This document shows, piece after piece, positions 34,186-44,989 of a stretch of DNA of 64,000 nt. Position numbers and translations under genes: made by a program. This stretch comes from Escallonia rubra (taxonomy: Eukaryota; Streptophyta; Magnoliopsida; Escalloniales; Escalloniaceae): positions 62,001-126,000 of the forward strand of contig JAVXUO010001504.1 in NCBI GenBank assembly GCA_033065855.1, given 5' to 3'. The first letter of the stretch is position 1; each line of letters opens with the position of its first letter. The notes under the pieces are model-generated. The model did no database searches. It saw only the letters and a list, made by a program, of their open reading frames with translations, and was not told the DNA's origin.

Positions 34186-35904
34186 TGTTCCCAACCTACT
34201 CTGGTCCCACCCAAAGGCCCACTGGAAGTCCCAATTTTCATGACACGTCCGCACAAGGAACAGTCAATATTCAACGCTCACAATCGGTCAAAGTACGCAC
34301 GCTCAAGTCACGTGCACTTCTCACTATTGTTACGTTACTTCGTCACTAAGAAGCTCATTTTCGCGCGACACCTCATCACGCTGCGACCGTCGGATGTCGC
34401 ACGTCGCCCGTCAACGCGCCATGGCACTTGCCCAAGGAGGTTGGCCTTGGCCTCCCCCTTTGGGTCGGCCTCGGCCTTGGCCTCCCCCCGTGCGCCACTT
34501 CCATGGTACGTGCCCCGGCACCAGCCCTTATCTCCGCGACGTTCGTCGCTGTGCCCGTGCGCCATTTCCATAGTACGTGCCCCGACACTAGCCTTTATCT
34601 TCGCGACGTTCATCGCCGCACCCTTGCGCCACTTCCATGATACATGCCCCGGCACCACGTATTATCTCCGCGACGTTTGTCGCCGCGCCCATGCGCCACA
34701 ATTAATGTCTCATGCCGTTGGTATCGCGCCTATGCGCCACAATCATGTTACAGGTCTCCGGGCACCACACTTATTCACCACACCATGTGCCCACGCCATG
34801 GACGTGAAGCATGCTTCGACCCACTTTCCGGAGTGTACATCATCCTAAGGGGATAGGCGACTCCTCCGGGACACTATCTCCGCCAGGGAGCTCTAAGTGC
34901 TCCGGCATGAAAACTCCCCTTCTGCCAGATAGGCGGCTCCTCCGGGATGCTACCTTGACACGTTCCGAGTGCTCCGACACAAGGACTCACCTGCGGGGAT
35001 AGGCGACTCCTCCGGGACATTATCTTCGCTAGGGAGCTCTAAGTGCTTCGACACGAAGACTCCTCTTCTGCCAGGTAGACGACTCCTCCGGGATACTACC
35101 TCAGCCTGCCAGGTAGACGGTTCCTCTGGGATGCTACCTCAACCTGCGGGATAGGCAACTTCTCCGGGACACTATCTCCGCCAGGGTGTCTACGTGACTG
35201 GCCTACGTGCTCCGGCACCAGGGGATTGCGTCGGCACCCCTAGAAACTATGACCCCCGGGTCACTCCAAGACGGGAGCAGGTCTTCGGAGGGCATCACAC
35301 TTAGTTCGCCCGATTGTTGGGAGTCGGGTCTTCCCCACCGTTGCCAGGCCTGTGGGACTCTGCAAGGGCTTGGATTGGTGGCTAGATCAAAGGGGTTCTC
35401 TGGCCACACAGACACTGTAAGAGCCAGTCTTTGCAGACAGACAGAGCTACGCTGTGAGGAGCATGCCGGTTGAATATGCGATCCGACAGTTCATGGAGCA
35501 CCTGCACCGGTAGCCCCCCGGTGACGTGTCACTCTCGGGGAACGCCACATGTCGGCTAATGACATCATCATCTCAACCTCTATTAATAGGGGTCTTGAGA
35601 ATTCATTCAGGACGCTTGGACATTTTCAGAACATATTTCACTTTCTCACTTTAGAATTCTAGAGAGAGAAACATACAGGACCCTGACTCTGGACCTAAGC
35701 ATCGGACTGTGACTGTCATCGTGTATTCACCTTGCGCCATCGCCCTCGCAGCACTGCCACCCTTAGGCTCTGTCTGGGAAGCCCTTGGTCTCTACCCTTG
35801 CTCCACCCTTGCTATGTCCCACATCAACACACTTGGCATCTGACTCGGACTGCATTCCTTGTGGCATCTCCACGTCGACTGCGAACCCACTTTCCTTGGT
35901 ATCA
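34186..35904 (+). mobile_element. Solo LTR, family L, copy 1 (1719 bp)
   Basis: It runs from TGTTCCCAACC to CCTTGGTATCA, with ACCCT directly on both sides (34181-34185 and 35905-35909). The flanking array continues across the insertion, so only the LTR remains. Inside are tandem units around CGACGTTCGTCGC (34540-34700) and around GGCGACTCCTCCGGGACACT (34850-35200). The region CTCTATTAATAGGGG (about 35577) corresponds to the TATA box of copy 2 but is altered. Open frames here are repeat artefacts. Confidence 0.9.
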
Positions 35905-36246
35905 ACCCTAATAAACCCTAATTAACCTAATTAAATCCTAATTACCCTAATCAAATCCTAATTAGCCCTAATAAACCCTAATTAAATTCTAATTAGCCCT
36001 ACTTCTTAACCTTGATAAATCCTAATTAACCTATTTAATCCCTAATTATCCTAATTAAACCCTAATACATCCATAATTAATTAACCCTGATAAGCCTAAA
36101 TACAACTATAACCCTAACTAAACCATAAACTCCATCACAATCACATGTGACAAAATATCAACTCCGCGAATGAACTTCATATTCCACCGAGAAACGTGAG
36201 TCGGCTGCCCACATTAGGAAAATTTATTTTTATTTTGTGGTGTCCA

Positions 36247-36282
36247 TTGACAACGAGTTAGTTAATTACAACTCGTTGTCAA
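36247..36282. repeat. Perfect 13-bp hairpin
   Basis: TTGACAACGAGTT is followed 10 bases later by AACTCGTTGTCAA, a perfect inverted repeat inside CACTA-2. Confidence 0.85.
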
Positions 36283-36604
36283 CAAATTTGAAAGTGAATC
36301 ATTTTGGTTATTGCATGTTCTTGCAAATTAACCTAATGATTCCATTTTCCCGAAATTTTGAAATTTCAGAAAGATGGTTACATATGTTACCAATTTTCAA
36401 ACGCATGCATGCATAAAAACCTTAGTTCCCGTTCAAAGGTACTCATTACAAAGTAATGCTTCATAATGAGCCTTTAGATGTCCAGTTTGAACAATTTGGA
36501 AAAGCTAAGTGTTTATAAAACAGTGTATCGACTCATGCTATGTGTTCTATGTCGTGGATATTTGGTACACATTCTCCAAAGTCTTTCCGGGTGCATACAG
36601 ATCT

Positions 36605-36662
36605 GGTGTTCTAACATCCGTTAATTCTTGCAAGAGCAAGATTATACGGATGTTAGAACACC
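36605..36662. repeat. Perfect 17-bp hairpin with nested 5-bp stem
   Basis: The arms GGTGTTCTAACATCCGT and ACGGATGTTAGAACACC are perfect complements separated by 24 bases. The loop itself contains CTTGC-AAGA-GCAAG. It lies inside the CACTA-2 remnant, about 300 bp before the transposase-associated domain. Confidence 0.9.
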
Positions 36663-36926
36663 TAATCAATGTCGTGTTCTTGGAGAAATACGGGGAGGTA
36701 CTGTCGATTTTTTCGCAGACATAGGACTAAACATGAGTTAGTAATTGTTTTATAAACATGTGCTTTTCTGAATGGGATAGGACCACTACCTATTAGAGAA
36801 CGGAGGGGTTATAGACACGTTGTCACTTGCATGTATTCATTTTCACATCGACCCTGCCTAATTATCGGTTTTAATTTAAGATGGAATATAGTAATCTCAG
36901 TCGTCATGTCGGTTGATTGAAGTTGG

Positions 36927-37140
36927 ATGAAAATGAAGAATCATGATGATTTCGAGGATAGCGTCGACGAATTTCTCGAGTTCGCTTACGTGCATCCTGC
37001 ATATGTTGACTTTGAGATTATAAGGTGCCCGTGCAATAAATGTGAGTTGTTGCATTGGAGAAGGAGAATGGTGGTAAAGTGGCATCTTCTCCGGTACGGT
37101 TTTATGGGTTGATACACAAGGTGGACGTAGCACGGGGAAA
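36927..37140 (+). pseudogene. Transposase-associated domain of a CACTA TNP2 gene, broken
   Basis: The frame gives SVDEFLEFAYVHPAYVD, then IRCPCNKCELLHW, then VKWHLLRYGFMG, a stop, YTRWT, a stop and HGET. The CPCxKC pair, the xxHLxxxGF segment and the Y..W..HGE ending are the signature of the Transpos_assoc domain at the N terminus of En/Spm transposases. Two stops (in GFMG*YTRWT*HGE) and the absence of downstream catalytic sequence make it non-functional. Confidence 0.8.
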
Positions 37141-37164
37141 CGATAGTATTGTCATCCAACCCGG

Positions 37165-37270
37165 CTAGTCAACACCTGGGACTAGTTTCCGGCTTTCGGT
37201 TTTTGCCTTCCTCGCCCACATATACCGGCACAACACCTGGGACTGGTTTTTGGCTTTTGGTTTTGCCAAG
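37165..37270 (+). repeat. Two-copy tandem repeat (~65 bp unit)
   Basis: CAACACCTGGGACTAGTTTC...GGCTTTCGGTTTTTGCC is followed by CAACACCTGGGACTGGTTTT...GGCTTTTGGTTTTGCC. No function is evident. Confidence 0.7.
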
Positions 37271-38460
37271 CTTTCTGTATCCGCCTTTGCATCCCTTGCT
37301 ACCGAGCATCTTGGTAAACCTGCTGGGAAATATATCCATCTTACTTTCCAAGAAGACCTAGAGTAAGCATTGGTGTTTTAGATGTTTCTCCAAGAAGATT
37401 TGGAGACAAAACGAAAGCTTAGGGTTTGAGAATGGGTTGACAACCCTTCACCATGGATACATCGGTATTTATAGTGTTTTCACTAGAAAGCTTTGACGTT
37501 AGATTTAAGCAATGAAACCCGAAACCATATTGAATTAGAACTCCAACATATATGCAAAAAGTTGATTAATGGTCGTTCCCACAGTCAATTTAGTTGTCTT
37601 CTCCTTTTGCTCCTAAATGCACAATACTTCCTTTTGCTCCTAAATGCACAATACTTTGGCAACAATTTGTACTAATTTTTTCACCGAGTTACATATCAAA
37701 AGTTTACATGTTACCCATCATTGCCATAACATAGTAACTTACGTACCAATTCTTTTCTCTCCAAGTACCAAAATTTCAAATGCTGTTGAAACTAGAGTTG
37801 TGTTTACTAATGGTCCGTTTGTTTAGACTTTTCATTTTAAAAATTTGTAAATATGGCAAAAAAAAATGTCTTTTTTATTTTGTTGTTCTGCGATTACAGT
37901 TTTTGTTTTGAAAAATTATGGTCTAATTTGAAAACACCTGAATTTTCTAACAGGTTGCGACTCAGGAAAAAGGAGAGGAAAAGCGTTATTTATCCCCTTT
38001 TCCTGACACGGTTGTCACTTCCATCTTTCCCCCTCTTCGTTCTTTCTCCATGTCATTTTCAAACCCACCAGAACAACCTTGGCACCACCCGCTGCTTCAG
38101 ATAATCTACCTCAGCACCACCATAAGCCATCATCCTCACCACTCCTCGCCAACCACACCCACCATGAAACTTGTCGCCAAACACCAGCAACCACCAGATC
38201 ACCATCCACAACAGCCACACAAACACCACAAATACACTCCATGCACAGCCCTTTTTTTCCCCTTTTAGTGTCATTTACTCAAAATGTAAATCTTAGGGTA
38301 AAAGTGTCAGATGCACTAAAAGTTGATATAAGCAAGGCTTATAGTACGGTAGAGTGGAAAATTATGAAGTAATGGAAAAAATGGGATTTGTCAGGCAATG
38401 AATTTCTCTAATCCTCTTTTGTCTTAGCTCGGTGTCTTATTCGGGTATTCTTAATGGTGA
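37271..38460. other. Intergenic DNA, no gene recognised
   Basis: It includes a duplicated 24-base block TTTTGCTCCTAAATGCACAATACTT (37605-37655) and a possible small-element end GGTCCGTTTGTTTAG near 37812. Open frames are low-complexity. Confidence 0.4.
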
Positions 38461-38477
38461 GAAATTAGGTATATTTT

Positions 38478-38960
38478 ATTAGGTTATCATTCACTCTAAA
38501 ACCTTAAGCTTTAAGAGAATGAGCCCAATAATGCTATCATACTTAACACCCTCTCTCTCACGTGCAAGCTCACAATTGCACGTGGAGAGACAAATCAAGG
38601 TGCACTTGGTATGTTTTTTTAGGTTACAATCTGATTTAAAAAGCTTAAGCTTTTAAGGAATTGGCTCAACAATATTATTATGCTTAACACTCCCCTGACG
38701 TGCAAGCCATGGAGAGGCAAATCAAGGTGCATCACCATCGAGGGCACGAATAGACAGAATGCAAATCGCACTTGCAATAAAAGGGGACCACATATACAAG
38801 CAGAAAGAATTGTATCTAAGATCTTGCTAAACCAGAGCTCTGATACCAAAACCTTGTCAAACTAGAGCTCCTGTAATACCAAAGCTCCTATATAAAGTTA
38901 GGTTACCATCTGCTCTAAAGCTTCAGCCTTTAAAGAATGGGCCCAACAATATTATCATGC
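38478..38960 (+). repeat. Three diverged copies of a dispersed plant repeat
   Basis: TTAGGTTA-CCATCTGCTCTAAA...AAGCTT...GCCCAACAATATTATCATGCTTAACAC occurs at about 38478-38560, 38620-38705 and 38898-38970. Between the last two is GCTCTGATACCAAAACC. This motif looks like LTR-associated sequence common in plant genomes. Element boundaries are not visible. Confidence 0.55.
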
Positions 38961-38989
38961 TTAACACATTGATGCTCTACCCACGAATG

Positions 38990-39469
38990 TGAATCTTTGT
39001 AAGATAAGAATAAGCGTCGATAGCAATTGCGCGGTTTGCGGCACGACAGAAGAAACGATCTATTATATATCATGTCTTAAAAGAGTGTGAGCTAGCTTGG
39101 GGCATTTCACCGTTGTCCACATTTGAGATATCAAAAAGGAAATTTTGGTGGTTCTATGATAAGCTGGTGGAATTTTTTGGCGGAGAAGCTGGACTCAAAA
39201 GAGATGGTTTTGGTGTTGCTTATGTGCCGGTTCTTATAAAAGAATTCCAATGACAAGGCTTTCAATGGAATTGAACAGTCCGCCTTGGATATTTGTACTC
39301 GAGCAATATATTTTCAAGAAGATTGACTTCCCGACTGCTCAAGTTCAACCTCCAAGGAAAACACAGCAGGTATGCCACCGATGGATGGCATTTTTAAGGT
39401 GAATTATGATGCTGCTATTTTTTAAGGAACCCCTATTTTTAGGTGAATTATGATGCTGTATTTTCAAAG
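38990..39469 (+). pseudogene. LINE remnant: zf-RVT and start of RNase H, 5' of a solo LTR
   Basis: LCKIRISVDSNCAVCGTTEE continues to TIYYISCLK and, after a +1 shift, ECELAWGISP. This fits the zinc-binding region of plant LINE reverse transcriptases (zf-RVT: CxxC, ET, hydrophobic, C, then a W). Further on FKVNYDAAIF marks the first beta strand and catalytic Asp of the RNase H domain. That segment is then repeated (VNYDAVFSK) before the LTR insertion at 39470. Stops and shifts show decay. Confidence 0.75.
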
Positions 39470-41795
39470 TGTTCCCAACCCACTTTGGTCGCATCCAAAT
39501 GCCCAGTAGGGGTCCCATTTTGTGTGACATGTCGACACAGGCAACATTCAATATTCAATGCTTCCAAACGCTCAAATCACGTGCACTTTCACTTTTTCTA
39601 CTTTAATTCGTCACTAAGAAATTTATTTTTGCACGACTTACGGCAACGCCTCATCACGCTTCGACCATCGCACGTCGCCCATCGGCTCATCTTGGCACTT
39701 GTCGAATGAGGTTAGCCTCGGCCTTCCCTTTGGGGTCGGCCTCAGCCTCCCCTTATGGATGACCTCGGACTTCCCCTAGGGTTGGCCTTGGCCTTCCCCC
39801 AAAGGTTGGCCTTGGCCTTCCCCCAAGGGTTGGCCTTTGGCATTCCCCCTAGCACCTTCACTTATGGGACCATGCATCCTTCCGGACACCCGTCGCCCAA
39901 GCCCGTGCACCGTCTTCGCGACGCCTATCACCCACCCTAACGAGCCGACTTCGCGACGCCTGTCGCCCGTGCCCCTGTTCGCCGACTCCGCGACCCCCAT
40001 AGCCCATCACTCGGGTGCCAACTCTATGACCCCCGTCGCCCGCGCGCCGACTCTGTGACCCATATCGCCCGCGCGCCGACTCTGTTACGCCCGTCGCCCA
40101 TCGCCTGGGCGTCGACTCTGTGACCCCCGTCGCCCCCGCGCCATCTCCGGGACACTTCGCCGCACCCATGCGTCGCGCCGCTACAGTCATGCCCTATGGC
40201 TCTCTTTCATACTACCATCCCCTGGCAACATACACATTCCGTCGTATCCCTGCACCGAGCCCCCTGGCTCTCTATCATATTACCGTGCCCCCGACACCAT
40301 ACACACTCCATCGTGCCCATGCATTGCACCACTGATACAGTCACGTCCCGTGGCTCTCTGTCACACTACCGTGCCCCCGGCACCATACACACCCCGTCGT
40401 GCCCATGCACCGCGCCGCTGATCCTGTCGCGCCTCTCGACTCTCTGTCACACTACCACGCACCTTGCGTTGGTCCATCCTTTCACCACACCATGCGTACC
40501 TTGCCTTGTTCATGGAACATACTTCGACCCATTCTCCGGAGTATGCAGCATCCTGTGGGGATAAACGACTCCTTCGGGACATTATCTCTGCCAGAGAGCT
40601 CTAAGTGCTCCGGCATGAAGACTCTCATTCTACCAAGTTGGTGGCTCCTCCGGGATGCTACCTCGGCCCGTCGGGCAGGCAACTCCTCCGGGACACTACC
40701 TTGGTGCGCTCCAAATGCTCCGACACAAGGACTCAACCTACGGGGATAGGCGACTCCTCCGGGACACTATCTCCGCCAGGGAGCTCCGGCATGAAGACTC
40801 CCCTTCCGACAGGTAGACGGCTCCTCTGGGATGCTACCTCGGCCCGCCAGGTAGGTGAATCCTCTAGGACACTACCTTAGCACGCTCCGAGTGCTCCTGC
40901 ACAAAGACTCACCCGCGGGGATAGGCGACTCCTCCGGGACACAATCTCCGCGAGGGAGCTTTAAGTGCTCCGGCATGAATACTCGTCTTCCGCAAGGTAG
41001 ACGGATCTTTCAGGATGCTACCTCGGCCCCCCAGGATAGGCGACTCATCCGGGACACTATCTCTACCAAGGTGTCTGCGTGACCAGCCTATGTGCTCTGT
41101 CACTAGGGGCTTTCATTGGCACCCCTAGGGACTATGACCCCCGGGTCACTCCGAGATGGGAGCAGGTCTCTGGAGGACATCGCGCCTTGTCTGCCTAGCA
41201 GTTGGGCGTCGGGTCTTCCCCACCACTGCCAGGCCTGCGGGACTCTACAAAGGCTTGGACTGGTGGCTAGATCAAGGGGGTTCTCTGGCCACATCGGCGC
41301 TGTGTGAGCCGGTCTTTCCAGACAGACAGAGCGACGATGTGCGGGGTATTCTGGGTGAATATGTGATCTGACAGTTCGTGGAGCACCGGCACTTGTGGAC
41401 CATTCGGTAACGTGTCATTCACAGAGAGTGCCACATGTCGCTTGATGACATAATCATCTTAACCTCTATAAATAGGGGCCTTGAGAATTCATCTGGGATC
41501 TTCTTCAACATTTTCAGAACTCATTCTCACTTTCACTTTCTCACTCTAGAATTCTAGAGAGAGAAACATACAGGACCCTAACTACTTAAGCATCGGACTG
41601 TGACTGTTGTTATGTATTCACCCCGCGTCATCGCCCTCACAGTACTATCACCCTCAAGCTCTGTCTGGGAAGCCTTTGGTCTATGCCCTTGCTCTATCCT
41701 TGTCGTGTCCCACATCAACATACTTGGCATCTGACTTGGACTGCATTTCTTATGGCACCTCCACGTCGACTGCGAACCCACGGTCCTTGGCATCA
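39470..41795 (+). mobile_element. Solo LTR, family L, copy 2 (2326 bp)
   Basis: It runs from TGTTCCCAACC to CCTTGGCATCA and is flanked by CAAAG (39465-39469) and CAAAA (41796-41800), a 5 bp duplication with one mismatch. Removing it rejoins a LINE RNase H frame. It is 607 bp longer than copy 1 through extra tandem units, including GCCCGTCGCCC..CGACTCTGTGACC (39950-40140) and GGCGACTCCTCCGGGACACT (40560-41080). It keeps a good TATA box, TATAAATA at 41467-41474, followed by a conserved leader. Confidence 0.88.
41467..41474 (+). promoter_or_regulatory. TATA box of solo LTR copy 2
   Basis: TATAAATAGGGG sits about 100 bp before the conserved AATTCTAGAGAGAGAAACAT leader. The equivalent in copy 1 reads TATTAATAGGGG, so only this copy keeps a canonical promoter core. 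Confidence 0.55.
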
Positions 41796-42190
41796 CAAAA
41801 AAAATCGAGGAAATAAGAATGGGTGTTGTTATACGGGACAAGGCTGTTGGTTTGTCCAAAAAATACGAAGGATTGTTAGAATCGAAGCACGCTGAAGCAA
41901 TGACGGCAGTGGAAGCCCTAACTTTTGCCATGGAAGTTGGGTTTCAAAGATTTCGGTTGGAGGGAGATTGCTCCGATCAAGTGTAGTTGATGCATTGATT
42001 AACAACTGAGAAAAACCACTCTCAGATAGGTATTTTTTGGCCATTGTGAATTCTCATTGGTCTGGAGTACAGGCAATGTTGTGGCACACCTTAGCTAGAA
42101 ATGCAAGGTATGTAGGTGCATTTGACTGTTGGATGGAAGAGGCCCTTCGTTTTTTAATACCATTCATCTTGAAAGTTGTATAAGCTCATT
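41796..42190 (+). pseudogene. LINE remnant: RNase H domain, 3' of the solo LTR
   Basis: The frame continues KIEEIRMGVVIRDKAVG..HAEAMTAVEALTFAMEVGF..FRLEGDCSDQV, the RVT_3 (plant LINE RNase H-like) order with VIRD, E in the ALT helix and the EGD motif. A stop follows. The sequence then resembles the C-terminal LARNAR..DWMEEAL piece near 42095-42160. It is one gene with 38990-39469, split by the LTR. Confidence 0.8.
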
Positions 42191-42665
42191 TTGATTAATA
42201 AGATAGATTGTTACTCGTCATATAAATAACGATAAATCTTAGCGGGATATACCTTTCAGCATTAGTAAAAACTGGTACCCATGACTAACTCATGTTTACT
42301 TGGGAAAAAGGAAGAGAAAAGATATTAAAAAAGGAGGAATGCCTATTTTCACATTCTTATATACTTGTTCATACTTTGTGTAATTATTTCTGTTGTAATT
42401 TTAGTAACAACTGAAGGTTTAAACAAATATAACATGATATGAAAATAAACACTCCAAAATAAATATAAAAAAAAATAAGAAAAGGGACGAGAAAAATCTG
42501 AGAGTCAATGCTGAGGGGGAACGAACAGAAAAGAAAAGGTTAAATATATACATGTGTTGGTTATATGTTCATCGGTGTGCTTAGGAACTTACAAATTAGA
42601 TGACATATATGTATATATTGAGAAGAAAGAAAAGGAAATGGGACAAAACAGCAAGAGAAGAAAAT
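42191..42665. other. Intergenic AT-rich DNA
   Basis: Nothing recognised. Confidence 0.5.
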
Positions 42666-43913
42666 CAGAAGGTTCGATGTCATTGTAAGGTATATCTATA
42701 GTAGTTTGGATGCCAAACTATACAAAATCAAGCTTCACAATCGTTCTTAAGAATATAATCATACTAAATTGGCAATTTGTAGCACTTCAAATGTTTGACA
42801 ATTATACGTTTGGACCAAAACCTTCGCCACCCCGCCCGACAACAACCAACTTGCTAAACCGAGGATATATTCGTGAGAGTTAGAAAAGCAGAAGGTTCGG
42901 TGCCATTGTAAGGTATATCTATAGTAGTTTGGATGCCAAACTATACAAAATCAAGCTTCACAATCATTCTTAAAAATGTAATCATATCCCATACTAAATT
43001 GGCAATTTGTAGCACTTCAAACGCTTGGGGTGTGTACGTTTACAGTATTGATTTTTCGTTTTTGTAATGATGATAAAAAGGATACATTTTTTCGCATACT
43101 TTTATCATTTTCTATATTTGTTTTGGATCCAAATATCGAAACAACACCAAAAAAATGAAAACTTCTTTCTCCACTCGGTTTCTCCTATCAGAGAAAACTG
43201 TACTGAGTCTCTACTATTCAACATTTTTTCTTCCATTCCTCTTACGCGTCTATGCATTGTCACGTCACAAATGATAATGTGGGCCCGGTGAAGAAAGGGA
43301 GGGGGAAGGGGAAGGAGAAGTCTCAAACAAATTGACCTACGTGGGCCCGAGGAAGAAGAGAATGGAAAGGGGAAGGCTTCATAGGGAGGGGAAGTCTGAG
43401 AAAAAAAAATAATGGGTCCCGAACACGTGAACGGAAGGGGATTGCGTAGGTTGGGGTGGGCCCGACGTGATGGGATTTTTTATGATTGAGTAATGACTTT
43501 CTTGAGATATGTAAAAGGTGGGTATTGAAGGGTTATTGGGAAGGTAAATGCAGGGTATAAAAATAATTTGTTAGGTTAAAAGTAGGGTTAAAATGGAAAG
43601 ATATTGGTACAAATAGTGTAGAAAATGCTAAACATACAAGAATGGATCCAAAAAAGTTGCTGAAAATGGTAAACGTACAGGAATAGCTGAAAAAAGTAGA
43701 TACGAAAAACTGGTAAAAACGCTAAAAGTACACAATCCGATTTTAGAACTGAATACTAAAATCTGGGAAACAAAAACAGAATACAAAAATACGAAAAATA
43801 AATTACGTAAACATACAGCCCCTTGACAATTATACGTTTGGACCAAAACCTTCGCCACCCCGCCAGACAACAACCAACTTGCTAACCCGAGGATATATTC
43901 ATGAGTTAGGAAA
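42666..43913. repeat. 223-bp tandem duplication, second copy split by a MITE
   Basis: Copy 1 is 42666-42888, copy 2 is 42889-43027 plus 43826-43913. Both begin CAGAAGGTTCG and share TTTGGATGCCAAACTATAC, AATTGGCAATTTGTAGCACT and CAAAACCTTCGCCACCCCGC. Copy 1 reads straight through GTTTGACAATT, while copy 2 is interrupted by 43028-43822 at that same place. Confidence 0.9.
43028..43822 (+). mobile_element. MITE with 3-bp TSD (795 bp), empty site preserved next door
   Basis: The termini GGGTGTGTACGTTTAC and (right end, reverse complement) GGGGCTGTATGTTTAC match at 13 of 16 positions. TTG flanks both sides (43025-43027 and 43823-43825), while the neighbouring duplicate has a single TTG, i.e. a related empty site. 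A 3 bp TSD and GGG-start TIR suggest PIF/Harbinger ancestry. A relative lies inverted at 26200-26900. Confidence 0.88.
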
Positions 43914-44420
43914 ACCCATTCGATGGTCTTTTTTTTTCTCTTCTCCTTCTTGAAGGGTGTGGCGCAAATATATATCGAATGTAGTTACTATTGCTATAAT
44001 CGACTCTTTTGGTATGAATTAATTGATTTCCTTGTTTAGATATGAAATTGTGATCCTAAAAGAAAATTGACGCAATGTTAGTAGTAACTTATTGTTGTAG
44101 TATTTGTGTGTATGTTTACGTAGTAATGAAAAAGGTGGGCTAGTCAAGGATATCAACGTTATTGCTCTCATTGCTTTTCCATAAATAAATAAAAAGGAGG
44201 TCCAAAATTTTAGATTGAACGTCTGAAACCTTAGTCAGTTGACAGTTGTGAGGTTAACCCAAACCCAAAATTACGTAGGTTGAGAAGGGCGCAAGAGAAC
44301 GAGGAGCTGGCAACGAGGAATAACCAACATAGGCCTAAACCAGAGGCGTCCAAGGCAAAAGATATTAAAGAGAGAGAAATTAACCCCTTTTTGTAGGACG
44401 CAAACTGGAGGGGAGAGGGA
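43914..44420. other. PERK upstream region
   Basis: Likely promoter of the PERK gene. No confident TATA box was found. Confidence 0.4.
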
Positions 44421-44510
44421 GGGGTCGCCTTTCTATGATGGACAAATCACATTGCTACACCTTTTCTCTCTCTTTCCTCTGAGAAGAACCCTCCTATCTT
44501 CTTCATTCAG
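44421..44510 (+). other. Putative 5' UTR exon of the PERK gene
   Basis: A CT-rich leader ends CTTCATTCAG|GTACATTC. The matching acceptor is GCTTTTGTAG at 44882, 108 bp before the start codon. This gives a 372 bp leader intron, a common plant arrangement. The transcription start is approximate. Confidence 0.55.
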
Positions 44511-44989
44511 GTACATTCTAATTCCCTTGAAAATCTCCATAAACGTAATCACAGATTAACAGATTCTAGGTTAGCGTTCTGCGTATCATGTTATTTAGTG
44601 ACTTTATCAACAAGAAAGAGGTAAATGTGGCTTCGCATTATGTTAATCGCGTTGCAGTTTTCGTATCTGTTGTAAGGATATCCAAATGTTTGTCTATGGC
44701 GTGTCTGACGCCAATCTAGTCAATTTTCTTTACGATGTTGTCATGGAAATTTCATCTTTGACGAGACACTGCGTCGTATTTGTACGTTGAGATATTCATT
44801 GATCGGGCGCGTTATGTGATAGTACATACGCTTTTTAGTTATTTTGTTTATCATCTCTGTTGAATGTGTGTTGCTTTTGTAGGGGCATCAAATTGTTGTG
44901 ACGAGCAGTTACGGGAGAAAATTGAGTTTTCGGCGTGTGTTTTCTGACAAGTCTTGGCCGGAAGTTCATATATTTTCATTGTCAGAATA

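Larger units (their letters stand above)
32930..37140 (+). mobile_element. CACTA-2, 5' part, interrupted by a solo LTR
   Basis: It begins CACTACAAGAAAAAGGG followed by GCGACGGACTTTTAGCGACGG-type subterminal repeats (to about 33285), a CT/GC-rich leader (33290-33480) and a degenerate CCCTAATTAA array (33600-34185, resuming 35905-36125). Further on there is a transposase-associated domain remnant (36927-37140). I could not find the opposite CACTA end (TTGTAGTG) downstream, so the element is truncated or its right end has been lost. The order of parts matches CACTA-1, so the two are related. Confidence 0.8.

Noticed and set aside
34240..34848. 202-aa open frame in the first family-L LTR
   Set aside because: It lies wholly inside a solo LTR made of tandem units, is not conserved in frame in copy 2 and has no domain.
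44954..44989. Longer PERK start (12 extra residues)
   Set aside because: That start would use TTG; the first ATG is at 44990 and gives the normal PERK N terminus.
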